From: Ursus arctos
Lineage: Eukaryota; Chordata; Mammalia; Carnivora; Ursidae
Length of the DNA: 64,000 nt
NCBI RefSeq assembly: GCF_023065955.2
Contig: NW_026622985.1
Location: 69,305,931 to 69,369,930, forward strand
Reading direction: 5' to 3'
A program made the translations under genes and the position numbers. A model generated the notes under the pieces. It was not told where the DNA came from. It saw nothing but the letters and a program-made list of their open reading frames with translations, and searched no databases. Positions 11,630 to 25,084 of the stretch are shown piece after piece. Within the stretch, counting starts at the first letter, position 1. Each line of letters begins with the position of its first letter.

Positions 11630-13500
11630 GACAATCAGAACAATGAGACTGAAGAGAAATTAGGGAATTCAATTCCATTTACAATAGCACCAAAAATCAT
11701 ATGATATCGGAATTAACTTAACCAGAGAGGTAAAGGATCTATATTCCACAAACTACAGATCACTCTTGAAAGACACTGAAGAAGACACAAAAAGATGGAA
11801 AAACATTCCATGCTCATGGATCAGAAGGATAAACATAGTTAAAATGTCTATGCTATCCAGAGCAATCTACACTTTCAATGCCATCCCAATCAAAATACCA
11901 ATGACATTTTTCAAAGAACTGGAACAAACAGCCCTTAAATTTGTGCGGAATCAGAAAAGGCCCAGAATCGCCAAGGAACTGTTGAAAAGGAAAAACAAAG
12001 CGGGCATCATGTTGCCAGATTTCAAGCTATACTACAAAGCTGTGATCACGAAGACAGCATGGCACTGGCATGGTACAGACACACAGACCAATGGAACAGA
12101 ATAGAGAACCCAGAAATGGACCCTCAGCTCTTTGGGAAACTAATCTTTGACAAAGTAGGAAAAAACATCCAGTGGAAAAAAGACAGTCTCTTCAATAAAT
12201 GGTGCTGGGAAAACTGGACAGCTATATGCAAAAGAATGAAACTTGACCACTCTCTCACACCATACACAAAGATAAACTCCAAATGGATGAAAGACCTCGA
12301 GGTGAGACAGGAATCCATCAAAATCATAGAGGAGATCATAGGCTGTAACCTCTTTGACATCAGCCACAGCAACTTTTTTCATGACACATCTCCAAAGGCA
12401 AGAGAAAGAAAAGAAAAAATGAACTTGTGGGACTTCATCAAGATAAAAAGCTCTGCACAGCCAAGGAAACAGTCAAAAAAACTAAGAGGCAGCCCACGGA
12501 ATGGGAGAAGATATTTGCAAATGACACTACAGATAAAAGACTGGTATCCAAGATCTACAAAGAACTTCTCAAACTAAATACACGAGAAACAAATAATGAA
12601 ATAAAAAAATGGGCAGAAGATATGAACAGACACTCTTCCAATGAAGACATACAAATGGCTAACAGACACATGAAAAAATGTTCAACATCATTAGTCATCA
12701 GGGAAATTAAAATCAAAACCACATTGAGATACCACCTTACGCCAAAATGGCAAAAATTGACAAGGCAAGAAACGACAAATGTTGGAGAGGATGTGGAGAA
12801 AGGGGAACCCTCTTACACTGTTGGTGGGAATGCAAGTTGGTACAGCCACTTTGGAAAACAGTGTGGAGGTCCCTTAAAAAGTTAAAAATAGAGCTACCCT
12901 ATGATCCAGCCATTGCACTACTGGATATTTACCCCAAAGATACAGACGTAGTGAAGAGAAGGCCATATGTACCCTAATGTTCATAGCAGCATTGTCCACA
13001 ATAGCTAAATTGTGGATGGAGCCAAGATGCCCTTCAATAGACGAATGGATAAAGAAGATGTGGTCCATATATACAATGGAATATTACTCAGCCATCAAAA
13101 AGAATGATTACCCAACATTTGCAGCAACGTGGTCGGGACTAGAGGAGATTATGCTAAGTGAAATAAGTCAAACAGAGAAAGACAATTATCATATGGTGTC
13201 ACTCATTTATGGAGCATAAGAAATAGCAGGCAGATCGGTAGGAGAAGGAAGGGAAGAAGGAAGGGGGGGGTAAACAGAAGGGGGAATGAGCCATGAGAGA
13301 CTATGGACTCTGGGAAACAAACTGAGGGCTTTGGGGGAGGGGGGATTGGGATAGGCCGGTGATGGGTATTAAGGAGGGCACATATTGCATGGAGCACTGG
13401 GTGTTATACACAAACAATGAATCATGGAACACTACACCAAAAACTGAGGATGTACTGTATGGTGACTAACATAACATAATAAAAAATTATAAAAAAAAAG
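11630..13500 (+). mobile_element. LINE-1, 5'-truncated carnivore copy
   Basis: This holds the last ~1.55 kb of ORF2, a 3' UTR with a G-rich tract (13.26-13.37 kb), and an AATAAA-bearing A tail at 13.48-13.50 kb. The 5' truncation is near 11.63 kb, and no clear target-site duplication was found. Its 3' UTR shares word order with the fragment at 246-554, so both belong to related young L1 lineages. Confidence 0.9.
11680..13219 (+). pseudogene. L1 ORF2 C-terminal relic (frameshifted)
   Basis: This is the 3' part of the L1 reverse transcriptase/endonuclease protein, beyond the catalytic RT core. The typical post-RT segment WxxRINIVKM...[12 protein letters not shown] is visible near 11.82-11.92 kb, then [10 protein letters not shown] at about 12.08 kb, TPYTKINSKWMKD at about 12.27 kb, and a Cys-rich CX3C-X7-H-X4-C motif at 12780-12833. 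The ending is MLSEISQTEK. The reading passes through at least five frame segments (about 11766-12104, 12059-12577, 12427-12885, 12747-12977, 12977-13219), so it is dead. Confidence 0.9.
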
Positions 13501-14639
13501 AATTTGCAAAGTTGGTATTCTTAGGGAATATTCAATAATATTACTTTAGAAAAATACTTTGAAAGCCCCATTAAAATACATAAACATGAAACAGATTTAA
13601 TTTGCTATACTAACCATCACTGCAGAAATTACCCAAAGCAGAAGAGTTCATCCAAAACCTGTTATTGAAAAGTAGGTGATAAGTGAACATTAACCTCCTA
13701 TGCCTCCACGTAGGTATGAACTGACAGATAACAAACTGCATTTTAGAGACAATTTTTTTGCCATAATATAAATTTTCTTTGAACCAAAATATGAGGCACG
13801 GGATAGTTAGTTAGCACATGATTTCACAAGAAGGCACTATTTCTAAGACCTGTGAACTTAATAACACCCCAACTAATAGACACATACCCTACTGCCCTAT
13901 TTTTTTTCTCAATTCTTCAATCAGGGGTCTTTATGTATTTTTTTATTATTGTATTTGGGTTCATTTTTATCAGAGAGCCAAATAAGTATCTCAAGTAAAT
14001 TCTTCACGATCTCTATTACCAATTCATTTAAAAATTCAGTAGAACACCTGTAACTATTTTTTTCATAAATATGGATGTACAGGACACCTATAACTACTTT
14101 TGCAAATATATATATGTAAATATATTCATACATACACCCACACAAGCATAGAAATAGCCAAGCTAATTAGCATTGCTATTTATTTAGAAAAACTCCCACT
14201 AAATGGACAGATATAGAAAGTTCAGAAGTAATAATCACATTTGAAATTAGTTAAGTTTATGATGAATGAATACAAGCTCAATTCCACATTTCTGCAGTTG
14301 TACTCAGCAAATTACTGTGGATAGAATACTCTTTCCAGAGTCAATACAGGCATTTCTAGTGACTCAGAGAACTGAGGGTCTTTCAGAGAAGTAATACATA
14401 GAAATTAAAGGAGCAATAAGCACTACAACCCAGAAACAATTGAATATATAATAAGTGAAGAGTAAGTACAGTCCATATAATGAATATATAACTTGACACC
14501 CTAACGAAACCTTCTTGTCAAGGATTAAATCTTACTTGGCCTAATGACAAAAATAAATGAGTTACTGCATTTCTATTTATTGGCAATGGAAAAGTTGTAC
14601 AAGAACTGAGAGAGTTAATGGAAAATTAATAATAAAAAA
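13501..14639. other. Non-coding sequence
   Basis: AT-rich with a short TA-rich tract near 14.10-14.13 kb. No gene or repeat family recognised. Confidence 0.4.
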
Positions 14640-14960
14640 GAAGGGCAAAAATGATAGAAGTAGTGTGTTGGATGAGATATAGGGTCCTAGACATTTATAT
14701 AGTCAAGAGAGGAGAAGATTGAAGGGGATTTGATCACAGTCTATAAATACCTTACAAGTATCTGTATAAATGAAAGAATGTGATTATTCAAAGCATCAGA
14801 AGATGGGAGTACAAGGAGCACTGATCTGAAACTAAAGAAGAAAATGTTTCAGCCTTATATGATATTAAGAAATACTCTGCAACAGTAAGAGGATTTGGCA
14901 TTAGAAATAAAAACCAAGGACAATACATAAAGTTTAGAGAACGCCTGAAAATGATGTATG
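14640..14960 (+). mobile_element. CR1/L3-like LINE fragment
   Basis: Phrases in CR1/L3 sense order: 'AGAGGAGAAGATTGAAGGGG', 'TTTGATCACAGTCTATAAATACC', a variable middle, then 'TTATATGATATTAAGAAAT'. Very diverged; the frame is lost. Confidence 0.5.
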
Positions 14961-15366
14961 TACAAGTACAGAGAATAAATCAGAAATGATGAAGGAAAGA
15001 ATGGAAAACAGTGAGGCTCACAGGATCAGAAGATACACTTGTTCAGGATGTGTGAAATGTGCTAGCTGCCAGTCTGGTATGTATGATTCTCCATTAAGTC
15101 TCATCCTCGGAAACTATACCAAAACTGGGAAAGCAGTTTAAATAAACGAAAAATTTTAGCCTATACTTTGATCAACTATTCTAGTACGACACCCAATGAT
15201 TTCCAGTTTTTGGCTATGTTCTTGCATTTGATAAAGAGCAATACATTTAAGTGCTGATAGCTAGAGTTTATAATAGATTTACATATACTTTTGACACATA
15301 CAGAGATACACAGAGCATACTATTTATAATTGCCTTAAATATACAGGTTTAGAACCTCTACTAAGT

Positions 15367-15367
<1 letters not shown>

Positions 15368-15402
<35 letters not shown>
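15368..15402. repeat. (TAA)n microsatellite
   Basis: About 11-12 uninterrupted AAT/TAA units; a likely polymorphic marker. Confidence 0.95.
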
Positions 15403-16841
15403 GAGATCACTAAAAACAATTTTATTTCTATAATACTTTTCCACCTGAGAAAAAAGGAAAACCTAATGCTAACATATATTTCCTTTTCTTAAAAAGATAC
15501 TAGAAAAATAAATGTTAATTCTCTAAATTTTAAAAATCCATTGTTGCTTTCAATCATTTGTCTTTTTCATTGTTCAAACTTCAGATTTTACTTTCTTTCA
15601 TTCTTTCCTCCTATGAGTGAACCTTCTATCACATTCTCAAAAGCTCTGGATTTTTTGTTTTAAGAGAGGTGCTTTAAAGAGTAAGAAGAAGCTTGCTGTT
15701 CTCTCGGTACAGGGTGTAGTTGAAGATGAATAAAGGAATTATTGCAAACAAGGAAGTTTTTAGTTGAAGTTAAAGGAAAAGAATTTGCTGTGGACCCAAT
15801 TCATTAATTCCCTCACTTTAAGACAGACAAAAAAAGAAACAGTATGTTTTTTTTTTTTAAATTCTGATCACCTTCTCTGTATCGAGATGAACTAAGTAGA
15901 CTTAACAGTATGGTAAAGTTCTAGCTAAAGATGATTTTGATCCAATCAAGGCATTTGGCCTGATTTGTTTCACTTCCCTAGTTTCTTGTACACATTACTT
16001 TGCAACAATCGATACTTTTCAATGGAGAAAGAGGAAGCTTTTCACAAGTGAAAACTGGTTGTCTAGGAATTTATGATAGGGTGAGGAATCTATAGGATGC
16101 TAGTCCTCATACTTTTGACAAGGTTGACCATATAAAAAGGCTGGGGAGAAAAGTAAGTGAAACCAGAAGGGGATGACATCCTTAGAGAACACAGAATATT
16201 TAATAAGAGCACATAATAAGGAAAAAAACAGATTCAGAAGGCATTAAAAACTGGAGAAGGTAGAAATCAGAGAGATAATAATCAGAAGAAAGATTTCAGA
16301 AGTTCAAAACTGAAATCAGAATAAAGTGGTCACTGGATTATTATTCTGGAAAGGAAATGCTAGTGATTGTCAGCAAGGAAGCCAAAAGCTCTTAACTGGT
16401 GAGATAAAGTATTTTAATAATTGATATCTTAGAGTTATGTGGATTTTTTTATGTACTTTAAGAATTATAAGAATTATAAACAAAATAGAAAATACATTAA
16501 TAATTTAGATGTTCAAATGAAGTAATTTCATTTGACTTTTATATTAAGAACATTATAGATCAAGTTCACCAAATTAAATGTAATTCATTCTCCTGTCAAA
16601 TATTCTTTTGTAGCATATGATTAGAACAATTAGAACACTTGATTATTAAATTTCGCTGTCTTAGGCTTAACACCAAAACATGTGACGAATGTCTAAAAAT
16701 GAATAAAAGAGCAAGGATATAAAAAAGTTTGCTGAATATGTAATCTTACTGTATTAGCTCTATGACTTCCCTTTTTTTGTTGCCACGAAAATCTATCTAT
16801 ATTACTCTGATGACTGATGAACTACCACAATTTCAAATTTT

Positions 16842-16905
16842 TCCTGTCTCTGTCTCCTTTCTTCCTTCTCCCCTTCCCTCCTTCTCCCTCCCTCTCTCTC
16901 TCTCA
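16842..16905. repeat. CT-rich low-complexity tract
   Basis: Pyrimidine-rich run of CTTC/CCTCC units ending in (CT)n. Confidence 0.85.
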
Positions 16906-17269
16906 TTTCTCTTAATCATCTAATTTGAAATGTTACTTAATAAGTTTAAATCAATTATGTGCCCCATACTTAAGACTGGCCTATAATATTATTTCTTAAA
17001 TCACACATTTTAGAAGACTTCAGTGCCTAACTAATGGAATTCTTGAAAAACCTATCAAAGTGTTTCAGAACATAAGAAATATATCAATGGGACAGAAACA
17101 GTTCTTCATTATGCTTTACACACAATTTTGCTCAACTGCTTATTTTAATTAGAGCAGAACTCTAGCTTCTGCTCATTGGTTTAGCATGAGCAATAAAATG
17201 AAGTTTATTTAATTTTCTAAAATAAGTAAAGCAGAGTAAAGTTAATTAAAAGTTAATTACAGAATAATG

Positions 17270-17900
17270 AATCATCTACCCTTGCTGTGCTAGTGTTGCC
17301 CAGATGATTAGATGCTGTCCTTCCTGAATACACTTCCATTCCCATAAGCTGAGTATTCCCTTCATTCAGTATAAGGATTTTCATTTGTGTACTTGAAAAG
17401 TTTATGTTGCCTTCTTCTGAAGGCATCTTTTTAAGGAAATAAGCACATAGCAGTACCTACACACACCTTTCTAGTCTCTCTTTTTATATGCTTTCCCCAG
17501 GCATAATTTTCATTTAGACTTCTGATTGCCTTTTAAATTTGACAGAATATACCTATAAAATTCGTTAGTAATTGTTTCATTTCCCAGCATGGCATGTGTA
17601 GTTAACCTTGAAAGACGGATTGGGCGTTAACTGTAGTGAACCCAACCTTTGCCAGTACCACAAAGGTCATGGATCTGTTCTCTCTAGTCCTGTGTCTTCA
17701 AATAGAAGGTTTTGTACATATTGGAATTAGAATGCTTTTACTGCTCATTAATTCATCATTAAAATGATGTTAACTAATCATTCTCTATAAGGCTCTGGTG
17801 TACAGATTTTCTGGCATGAATTGCTGTAGCTTGGCTCCCAGCCACTTACAACTTGCTGAAAACAGCAGCATTCATGTTTTTGGTAGATTTAAATCTTTTG
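17270..17900. other. Candidate conserved non-coding block
   Basis: Non-repetitive, balanced-composition sequence in an AT-rich setting, with homeodomain-like words such as 'CTCATTAATTCATCATTAA' near 17.74 kb. No coding frame. The call is an impression from texture; conservation has not been measured. Confidence 0.3.
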
Positions 17901-18332
17901 TGAAATTTTATTGTAAGTAGTAGGTCTTATAAATTGCACTGGGAATATACTATGGCTTATACTGAGAGTATCTTAATTTTTATGAATGGATATATGTATG
18001 GAAATACCTGTTCAATTTCAATTTTGCAGCAGGGTTCTCCTAGTATAAGGTATAATGTATAATGACTATTGTGTCCTCACTTCAATTATGTCTCTTGCAT
18101 CTTGACATCATAAATACTAAAGCAATGTAGCAAATACTGTTACCAAAATAAGGAAAGAAAATGAATCAGTGTACCTTACGGTATTTATACTGATAATGCA
18201 TCCAGTCTACGTAAAAAGCTACAAACTATTAGTTTTGCAAAATTATTCAATGATTCAATGATACAAATATGTCATGAAGAAACTACAAATAACTGAACTA
18301 TTGAATCTTCTTTTTAAAAAGTATACTCTATT

Positions 18333-18525
18333 GGAAAACAAACTGAGGACTGCTGGAGGGGGGATGGGTGGCGTAATGGGGTACTGGGTGGTGGGCATTA
18401 AGGAGGACACTTGATAAAATGAGCATGGGTGTTATATGCAACTGATGAATCACTAAACTCTACCTCTGAAACTAATAATACACTATATGTTAACTAATTG
18501 AATTTAAATAAAAAATTTTTTAAAG
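18333..18525 (+). mobile_element. LINE-1 3' UTR fragment (older carnivore type)
   Basis: 'GGAAAACAAACTGAGGACTG', a G-rich segment, 'GGGCATTAAGGAGGACACTTG', 'GGGTGTTATATGCAACTGATG', 'CTCTGAAACTAATAATACAC', then an AAATAAA tail. A different subfamily from the 3' ends at 246 and 13.3 kb. Confidence 0.85.
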
Positions 18526-19339
18526 GTAAACTCTATATTCCACATCCATAATTTTTCAAACTTCTGCTAACAGATAAATGTAGAAGCATTTATTTCCCCA
18601 CAAGCTGTTAATCAGATGTTAAATAAGAAGGAAATAGGTGGAAAAGATCTGAAAATAAAATTTCAAGAGGATCTTTTAAACAGGGACTGTGAGAAGTTGG
18701 AAGAGGGGTGCAATCTTACTTTCACAACTTACTTGCTGTCATGTTTTCATCTTTACTGCTCTAAAACCTTCCCTCACTCTTCTTTTAAATGTTTTTTCCC
18801 CTGCCTTTACATTTTAGTTACGTGTACAACTTTGTTATTATATCCTAGTTTTCTGATTCTCAATTTTCCAAGCTTTAAAATGATGAGTATAAAGGCTCAA
18901 TAGATGAACAATCAAACAAACAAATAAATCCTTTCAGTTTAGAAATGCTGACTTCTGTTTTAAATATTTTCAAATGTTCATTCAAAAATTCATATTCATA
19001 TCCATTTCACAAACACAAATACTGGCTGTTCTTCTCCTTTGCTATGAAAAATATGTCAAATTAGGAAAGCACAATTTTGTAAGGTAAGTTGTTCACCTTT
19101 TTTTTCCCTTGGCATTAAAATTCTTTGTGATAGTGTTACTTAGATCCACTTGATTCAGATAACTCTCTTTAACAATAATTGAAATTCTTGGTAGAGAAAA
19201 ATAAAATAATTTAACCCATACTATAAATTGTAGGAAGTTTACTATAACTGAGCAGAAGTAAATAGAGTACACTGAGTAATGGAAATTCCTTCTTTTTGAC
19301 TTTTTGGTTAGAAAGGGAGATGGTCAAATGAATGCCAAA
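18526..19339. other. Unannotated non-coding sequence
   Basis: AT-rich. One plus-strand frame (95 codons at 18616-18903) has no known domain. Confidence 0.4.
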
Positions 19340-19354
19340 ATGTGCTAAGTTTTT
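19340..19354. repeat. Target-site duplication, left copy (GAPDH pseudogene)
   Basis: ATGTGCTAAGTTTTT, identical to 20650-20664 on the other side of the pseudogene. Confidence 0.85.
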
Positions 19355-20624
<1,270 letters not shown>

Positions 20625-20627
<3 letters not shown>

Positions 20628-20666
20628 CATGTGCTATGTTTTTATAGCCATGTGCTAAGTTTTTAT
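20625..20666. repeat. 21-bp tandem duplication containing the right target-site copy
   Basis: Two units, 20625-20645 and 20646-20666, begin AGCCATGTGCTA and end GTTTTTAT, differing at one base. The second contains the 15-bp target duplication at 20650-20664. The duplication sits at the 5' end of the GAPDH copy. Confidence 0.85.
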
Positions 20667-21999
20667 AAACAGCTTCATACTGTCTTCGCTGCTGGAGTAA
20701 AACTAGGTTTCTTAGTGTTTCATTCTTCACAGAGACAAGTTTTGATTGAAGACTACAACCTTAACAATCACAAATCATTTCTGTTAAGAACCCAATAGAA
20801 AAAACTTACAGATTATAAAGCATTATACATATATAAAGATCTATTGTTTTGTGTTATTATCTTTTTTTATTTATAACCAATTTGTACATTTACTTAGAAT
20901 TCAAGTTTTATTATTTTTATGTGATTACTCTAGTTAATGAATAGGCAAACATCCAGTTGAAATATCAAGATCATCCAGTTAATTTATAAATTTAACACAA
21001 AATGACTGGCAGGTAGTGCCATAAAACACGGAATTTCTTTGCACTGAACCATATGAGTCACCTATTTGAACCATTATACAGCATATAAATATGTTCATAA
21101 GAATTGTTTATATATTGAACTAATTATTTTTTCATGTTTTTGAGCTCTTATTTACTGAATCAAAAGTTCAAACATTATAAAAAGTATAAAATTGGCAGCA
21201 CCATGTAGGAAATTATGAGAAATCACAGATGAAAAAATAATGCAGCAAGCACCCATTTAAATAATGAGTCAGAGTGTATTTCAAAAAATACATACGTATA
21301 AAATAAATAATCAGCGTGTAAAATCATAGTATAACATATACATATTAAGTAAGTTAAATACATGTAACATGTTTTAGAACTAGTTTGTAATAATAATCTT
21401 ATAGAGTGAGAAAAGCAAGAAAATTAGTAACTAAATCTTAAGACAAGACAATAGGGCAGAATGTGCTTCATGTATATATACTGTAAGTATATGGGGAGAT
21501 CCATGGACATAATATGTTTATTAATATTTTTTCTCTGCTTCACAGAAAATTTCTGCTCAATATACTATAAGAAAACAAAAATTATGCAAAATTAGTCTCC
21601 AATGTCTTTAACTCTGCCAGCTAAATTAATCTCTGAAGGAAAATGTAAATTCATAAACCATTGCCAATCTGCAAATGTTGTTTAGGGACTTGGGCAACAA
21701 ACGCAGTAACAGGCTGAACAGGTCCACAAGGCAGTCCTTCTCTAACACAGTATTTGCAGCAAGAAAAAAAATTTGCTGGATTCATTATCCAATATCGAGA
21801 TTCCTGCTTCTAGAACCCAAATAAGAATCTGCGCTGCTTGTTTCAGGCGTGATGATCTCCAATTCTGTCTGAGATAAGAGGGGCATGACGTTAGCACTTC
21901 TATAAGGGAAATGGAAAACCAATGACTCAATTATAAGAACAGCATGCTGCTACAGGTCGGTATACTTTCAAACCACCACCTCTCCCACTTCACTTACTA
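20667..21999. other. Unannotated non-coding sequence
   Basis: Very AT-rich, no coding frame of note. 21.6-21.9 kb is of more balanced composition but not recognised. Confidence 0.4.
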
Positions 22000-22420
22000 T
22001 CATCATTCCTCCGCCCTCGTCTCATTGGTTTTCTCTCTATCCCTGCACACACCACCATGCCCCTCCTGCCTCATGGCCTTCAGGGCTGTTGCTTCTTCAT
22101 GGAATACTTGTTTCCTGGATATGTGCATGTTCCCTCCTTTACCTCCTTCAGATCTTTGATGAAATGTCAATCTCCCAGTGAGACCTTCCCCCTGCTTAAA
22201 ACTGCAATCCTTCTCCAATCCTTCCTATGCTCCTTGCCTGCTTTCATTTCTCTTATTTGTTTTATTTATTGTCTATCTCTAACTATCTCTAACCACAGGG
22301 ATGTAAGTTCCCTGCAAACAGGGGTTTTATCTCTTCTGTGTATTGATGTATCCCCCATCCTAGAACATTGCCTGGTACTTACGTGCATGCAGGTAAAACA
22401 TCTTTTGAGTGAATGAATGT
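22000..22420 (+). mobile_element. LINE-2 3' end
   Basis: 'CCTTCAGGGCTGTTGCTTCTTC', 'ATGAAATGTCAATCTCCCAGTGAGACC', 'CTAGAACATTGCCTGGTACTTA' and the terminal 'GAGTGAATGAATG' match the L2 3' order. The 119-codon plus-strand frame inside (22057-22416) is repeat-derived. Confidence 0.75.
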
Positions 22421-23595
22421 AAATCATTAAAATATCTCATTGAAGGAAAGAGGAGAAAATTTTTCTCCCCAAATAACAGCATGATTATAAAACACACCTC
22501 CTTTGTAACTACTTAGGTCTAAGTAAGCAAGCAAAGCCAAACTCCTAAGTCATTTCTATCACTGACTCAGTCAGATACATTTTTCTCTATGTGCTGATCT
22601 TGTACTCTTCTGTTCCAGTTCCATTTATCCTGCACATCAACTACTCCGGTTGCCAACTAGAGCTCATCTCTCACTTCCATAGTTTTAAGGGACACATACG
22701 AGGGAAAAGAATACAAGCAGGCAATGTAATCCTTCACTTTTACAAAATTAAATCACTAGCCTGTGTTTACCTGACTGGCCACATATCATATCCCTCGTTC
22801 TATTCCCACACTCCTTGAACATCAGGAAGCAGACAAAAGCAGGACAATATTAAGCTTACTATTAATTAAAATGATATACAAGCCCAGGAATTTCCTACAG
22901 TAATACTTCAAGGGTTATGTTGACAGATCCATACTGAAGGCAATTAAAGTCACATAGCCTCCTCTTGCCAAAAAACAAAACCTAGCCAAAGAAATTCTGA
23001 AACATTTCCTTTTTCATTCAAGTATAAGATTATATATTGGCTTTAGTTAACCCACAAAAAAAGATCAAATGTAGGGGGAAAATAGGGCTCACTAGTTTTA
23101 CAAGCAACTATTCCCACTTGCAAACTAGCAAATTAGAAGATGAGTTGGAGATCATAGCCCTGTTCCATGTAACAGATAGGTGTCCACATCACAGGAAAAG
23201 TCACTGCTCTTGAAACATTTTGAAAGGCTCAGCAAAAAACAAAAGGTCAACCAACTCTGAGATTAAACTAGACATTGAAATAAGAAAAACGTGGAGTATA
23301 TAGGAACATATATTATCTCCTTTTTGCAAATAACATCAAAAACTACATCAGAAGAAATTAGACCTATATTTTAAGACAAATATGATGTATTTCCATTTCT
23401 GAAATGGAATCCATCCAAATTGAAATAAGTTTAATTATTTTACCTTATATTTGTATGTGCCAACCAAAATACAGAATAACCCCAATATTAAAAGTTATAG
23501 AACATAATCTAATTAAGTCTATGATTTAAGAATTCTTTCACAATGCCAAAACAGTGAATCTCAAAATTAATCCTGTGGAAGTAAATGAGTCAAAC
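22421..23595. other. Unannotated non-coding sequence
   Basis: No repeat or gene recognised. Confidence 0.4.
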
Positions 23596-23824
23596 TGGCT
23601 TGCCATTTTATTTTATTTTTTTTTTTAAAGATTTTATTTATTTATGTGACAGAGAGACAGCCAGCGAGAGAGGGAACACAGCAGGGGAGTGGGAGAGGAA
23701 GAAGCAGGCTCCCAGAGGAGGAGCCTGATGTGGGGCTTGATCCCGGAACGCCGGGATCACGCCCTGAGCCGAAGGCGGAAGCTTAACGACTGCGCTACCC
23801 AGGCGCCCCTGGTTTGCCATTTTA
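23596..23824 (-). mobile_element. Can-SINE with target-site duplication
   Basis: T-rich tail complement, 'AAAGATTTTATTTATTTATG', GA-rich body and reversed head ending 'CCCAGGCGCCCC'. Flanks TGGCTTGCCATTTTA (23596-23610) and TGGTTTGCCATTTTA (23810-23824) differ at one base. Confidence 0.95.
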
Positions 23825-23871
23825 AACACAGAAACATCAGTCATTTGAGAGGCAATGTTGAATATCTGTTA

Positions 23872-24090
23872 AGGATATGGTATTTAGAGCCATCTTCCCT
23901 GGGTTTAAATCCTGCTTCTGCGGAGAGCTCTGTGACCTTGTGAGAATTACTTAACATCTCCATTCCTCAATATACTCTCTCATATGAGGATAACAATAGT
24001 CTCTAATTTGTCAGGTTAACTGAGGATTAAATGAAATACAAAGAAGTCTTGTGATGATGTCTGGGAAATATTAACTGTTTAGTAAACAAA
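23872..24090 (+). mobile_element. MIR SINE
   Basis: 'GGGTTTAAATCCTGCTTCTG', 'GTGACCTTGTGAGAATTACTTAAC', 'GAGGATAACAATAGT', 'TGAGGATTAAATGAAATAC' follow the MIR consensus from core to 3' end. Confidence 0.8.
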
Positions 24091-25084
24091 TATCTGTTTT
24101 AGCCAAACAGACTGGGGTGGGGGGTTGGGGGTGAGAGTTAGGGCTCAGCATATCCTGGAAATTGCTACAGATTACATTTTTTAGCTAAAAAGAGAGGGAA
24201 ACCCCTGTTTTTATTAAAAGAAATCAGTACAAAGGTGATCTTAGGCCAGGTGTTAAGGGTTAAAAACCCCCAATTATCCAGGATCATGGAGGCTGTATGC
24301 ATTGTCCTCCTCCAAACTCCACAGGTCTGTAAGAGTAATGGATTATGGAGTTAGAAGGAAAACATTTTTTAAATTATCCCTTAACCATTACTTTTAGATC
24401 TTCAATGTAATGGATCATCCTATCCAAAAGTTAGCTCAGGTTAATTTCACATCATCGGTTAAAAATATATACATCAAATCTATGTGTTATGAGCAAGATT
24501 TTCAACTACAATGAAATTGCCTGTTTTCTATATGCCTCAGAGTCATATAGATGTCAGCTCATTATTACACACTAACTGACTTGATAGATTTTATTTAAAA
24601 CATATATGCATAAAGGTTTAGAAGTCAATATTGTCTACATGAAGATTTTCTCTTTAGTTTTATTATGTAAATTTAATTATAGAATATATATGACAACTTA
24701 GCACCAGTTAATCTAGTAAAGTCCATTTTAGTAGCACTCATATAACTGTTCAACAAATACCTTCACCTGTATACATATTTATTTTCTTATCATAATATTG
24801 GAAAAGTTAACAATGCTGAAGTGGCTCAATTACTTTCCATTTAAGAGATCTTAAGTTTTTAAGTAAAGCTCTGTATTTCCAATTTGATATCTCACACTTA
24901 GCTTCAGATATAAACTTACTTATAGAGACACAAAGCATATTGTGTATTTATAGGTGTTTCAATATATTTAGTATATATTTAATGAAGGTCAAGAATAAAA
25001 CTGCAAATGAGGTTTATGGGAGTGTTGTAAAGGTTCATTATTGTCATTGTGGGGGAAAGTATAATTTTCTTAAGAGAAATGATG
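24091..25084. other. Unannotated non-coding sequence
   Basis: A short G-rich run lies near 24.11-24.13 kb. Otherwise nothing recognised. Confidence 0.4.

Larger units (their letters stand above)
14961..17269. other. Non-coding sequence with simple repeats
   Basis: Mostly non-repetitive and AT-rich. It holds a (TAA)n tract and a pyrimidine-rich tract, annotated separately. No open frame above the reporting length occurs between 14.2 and 18.6 kb on either strand. Confidence 0.45.

Noticed and set aside
12059..12885. Open frames of 172 and 152 codons
   Set aside because: They are frame segments of a dead L1 ORF2, not separate genes.
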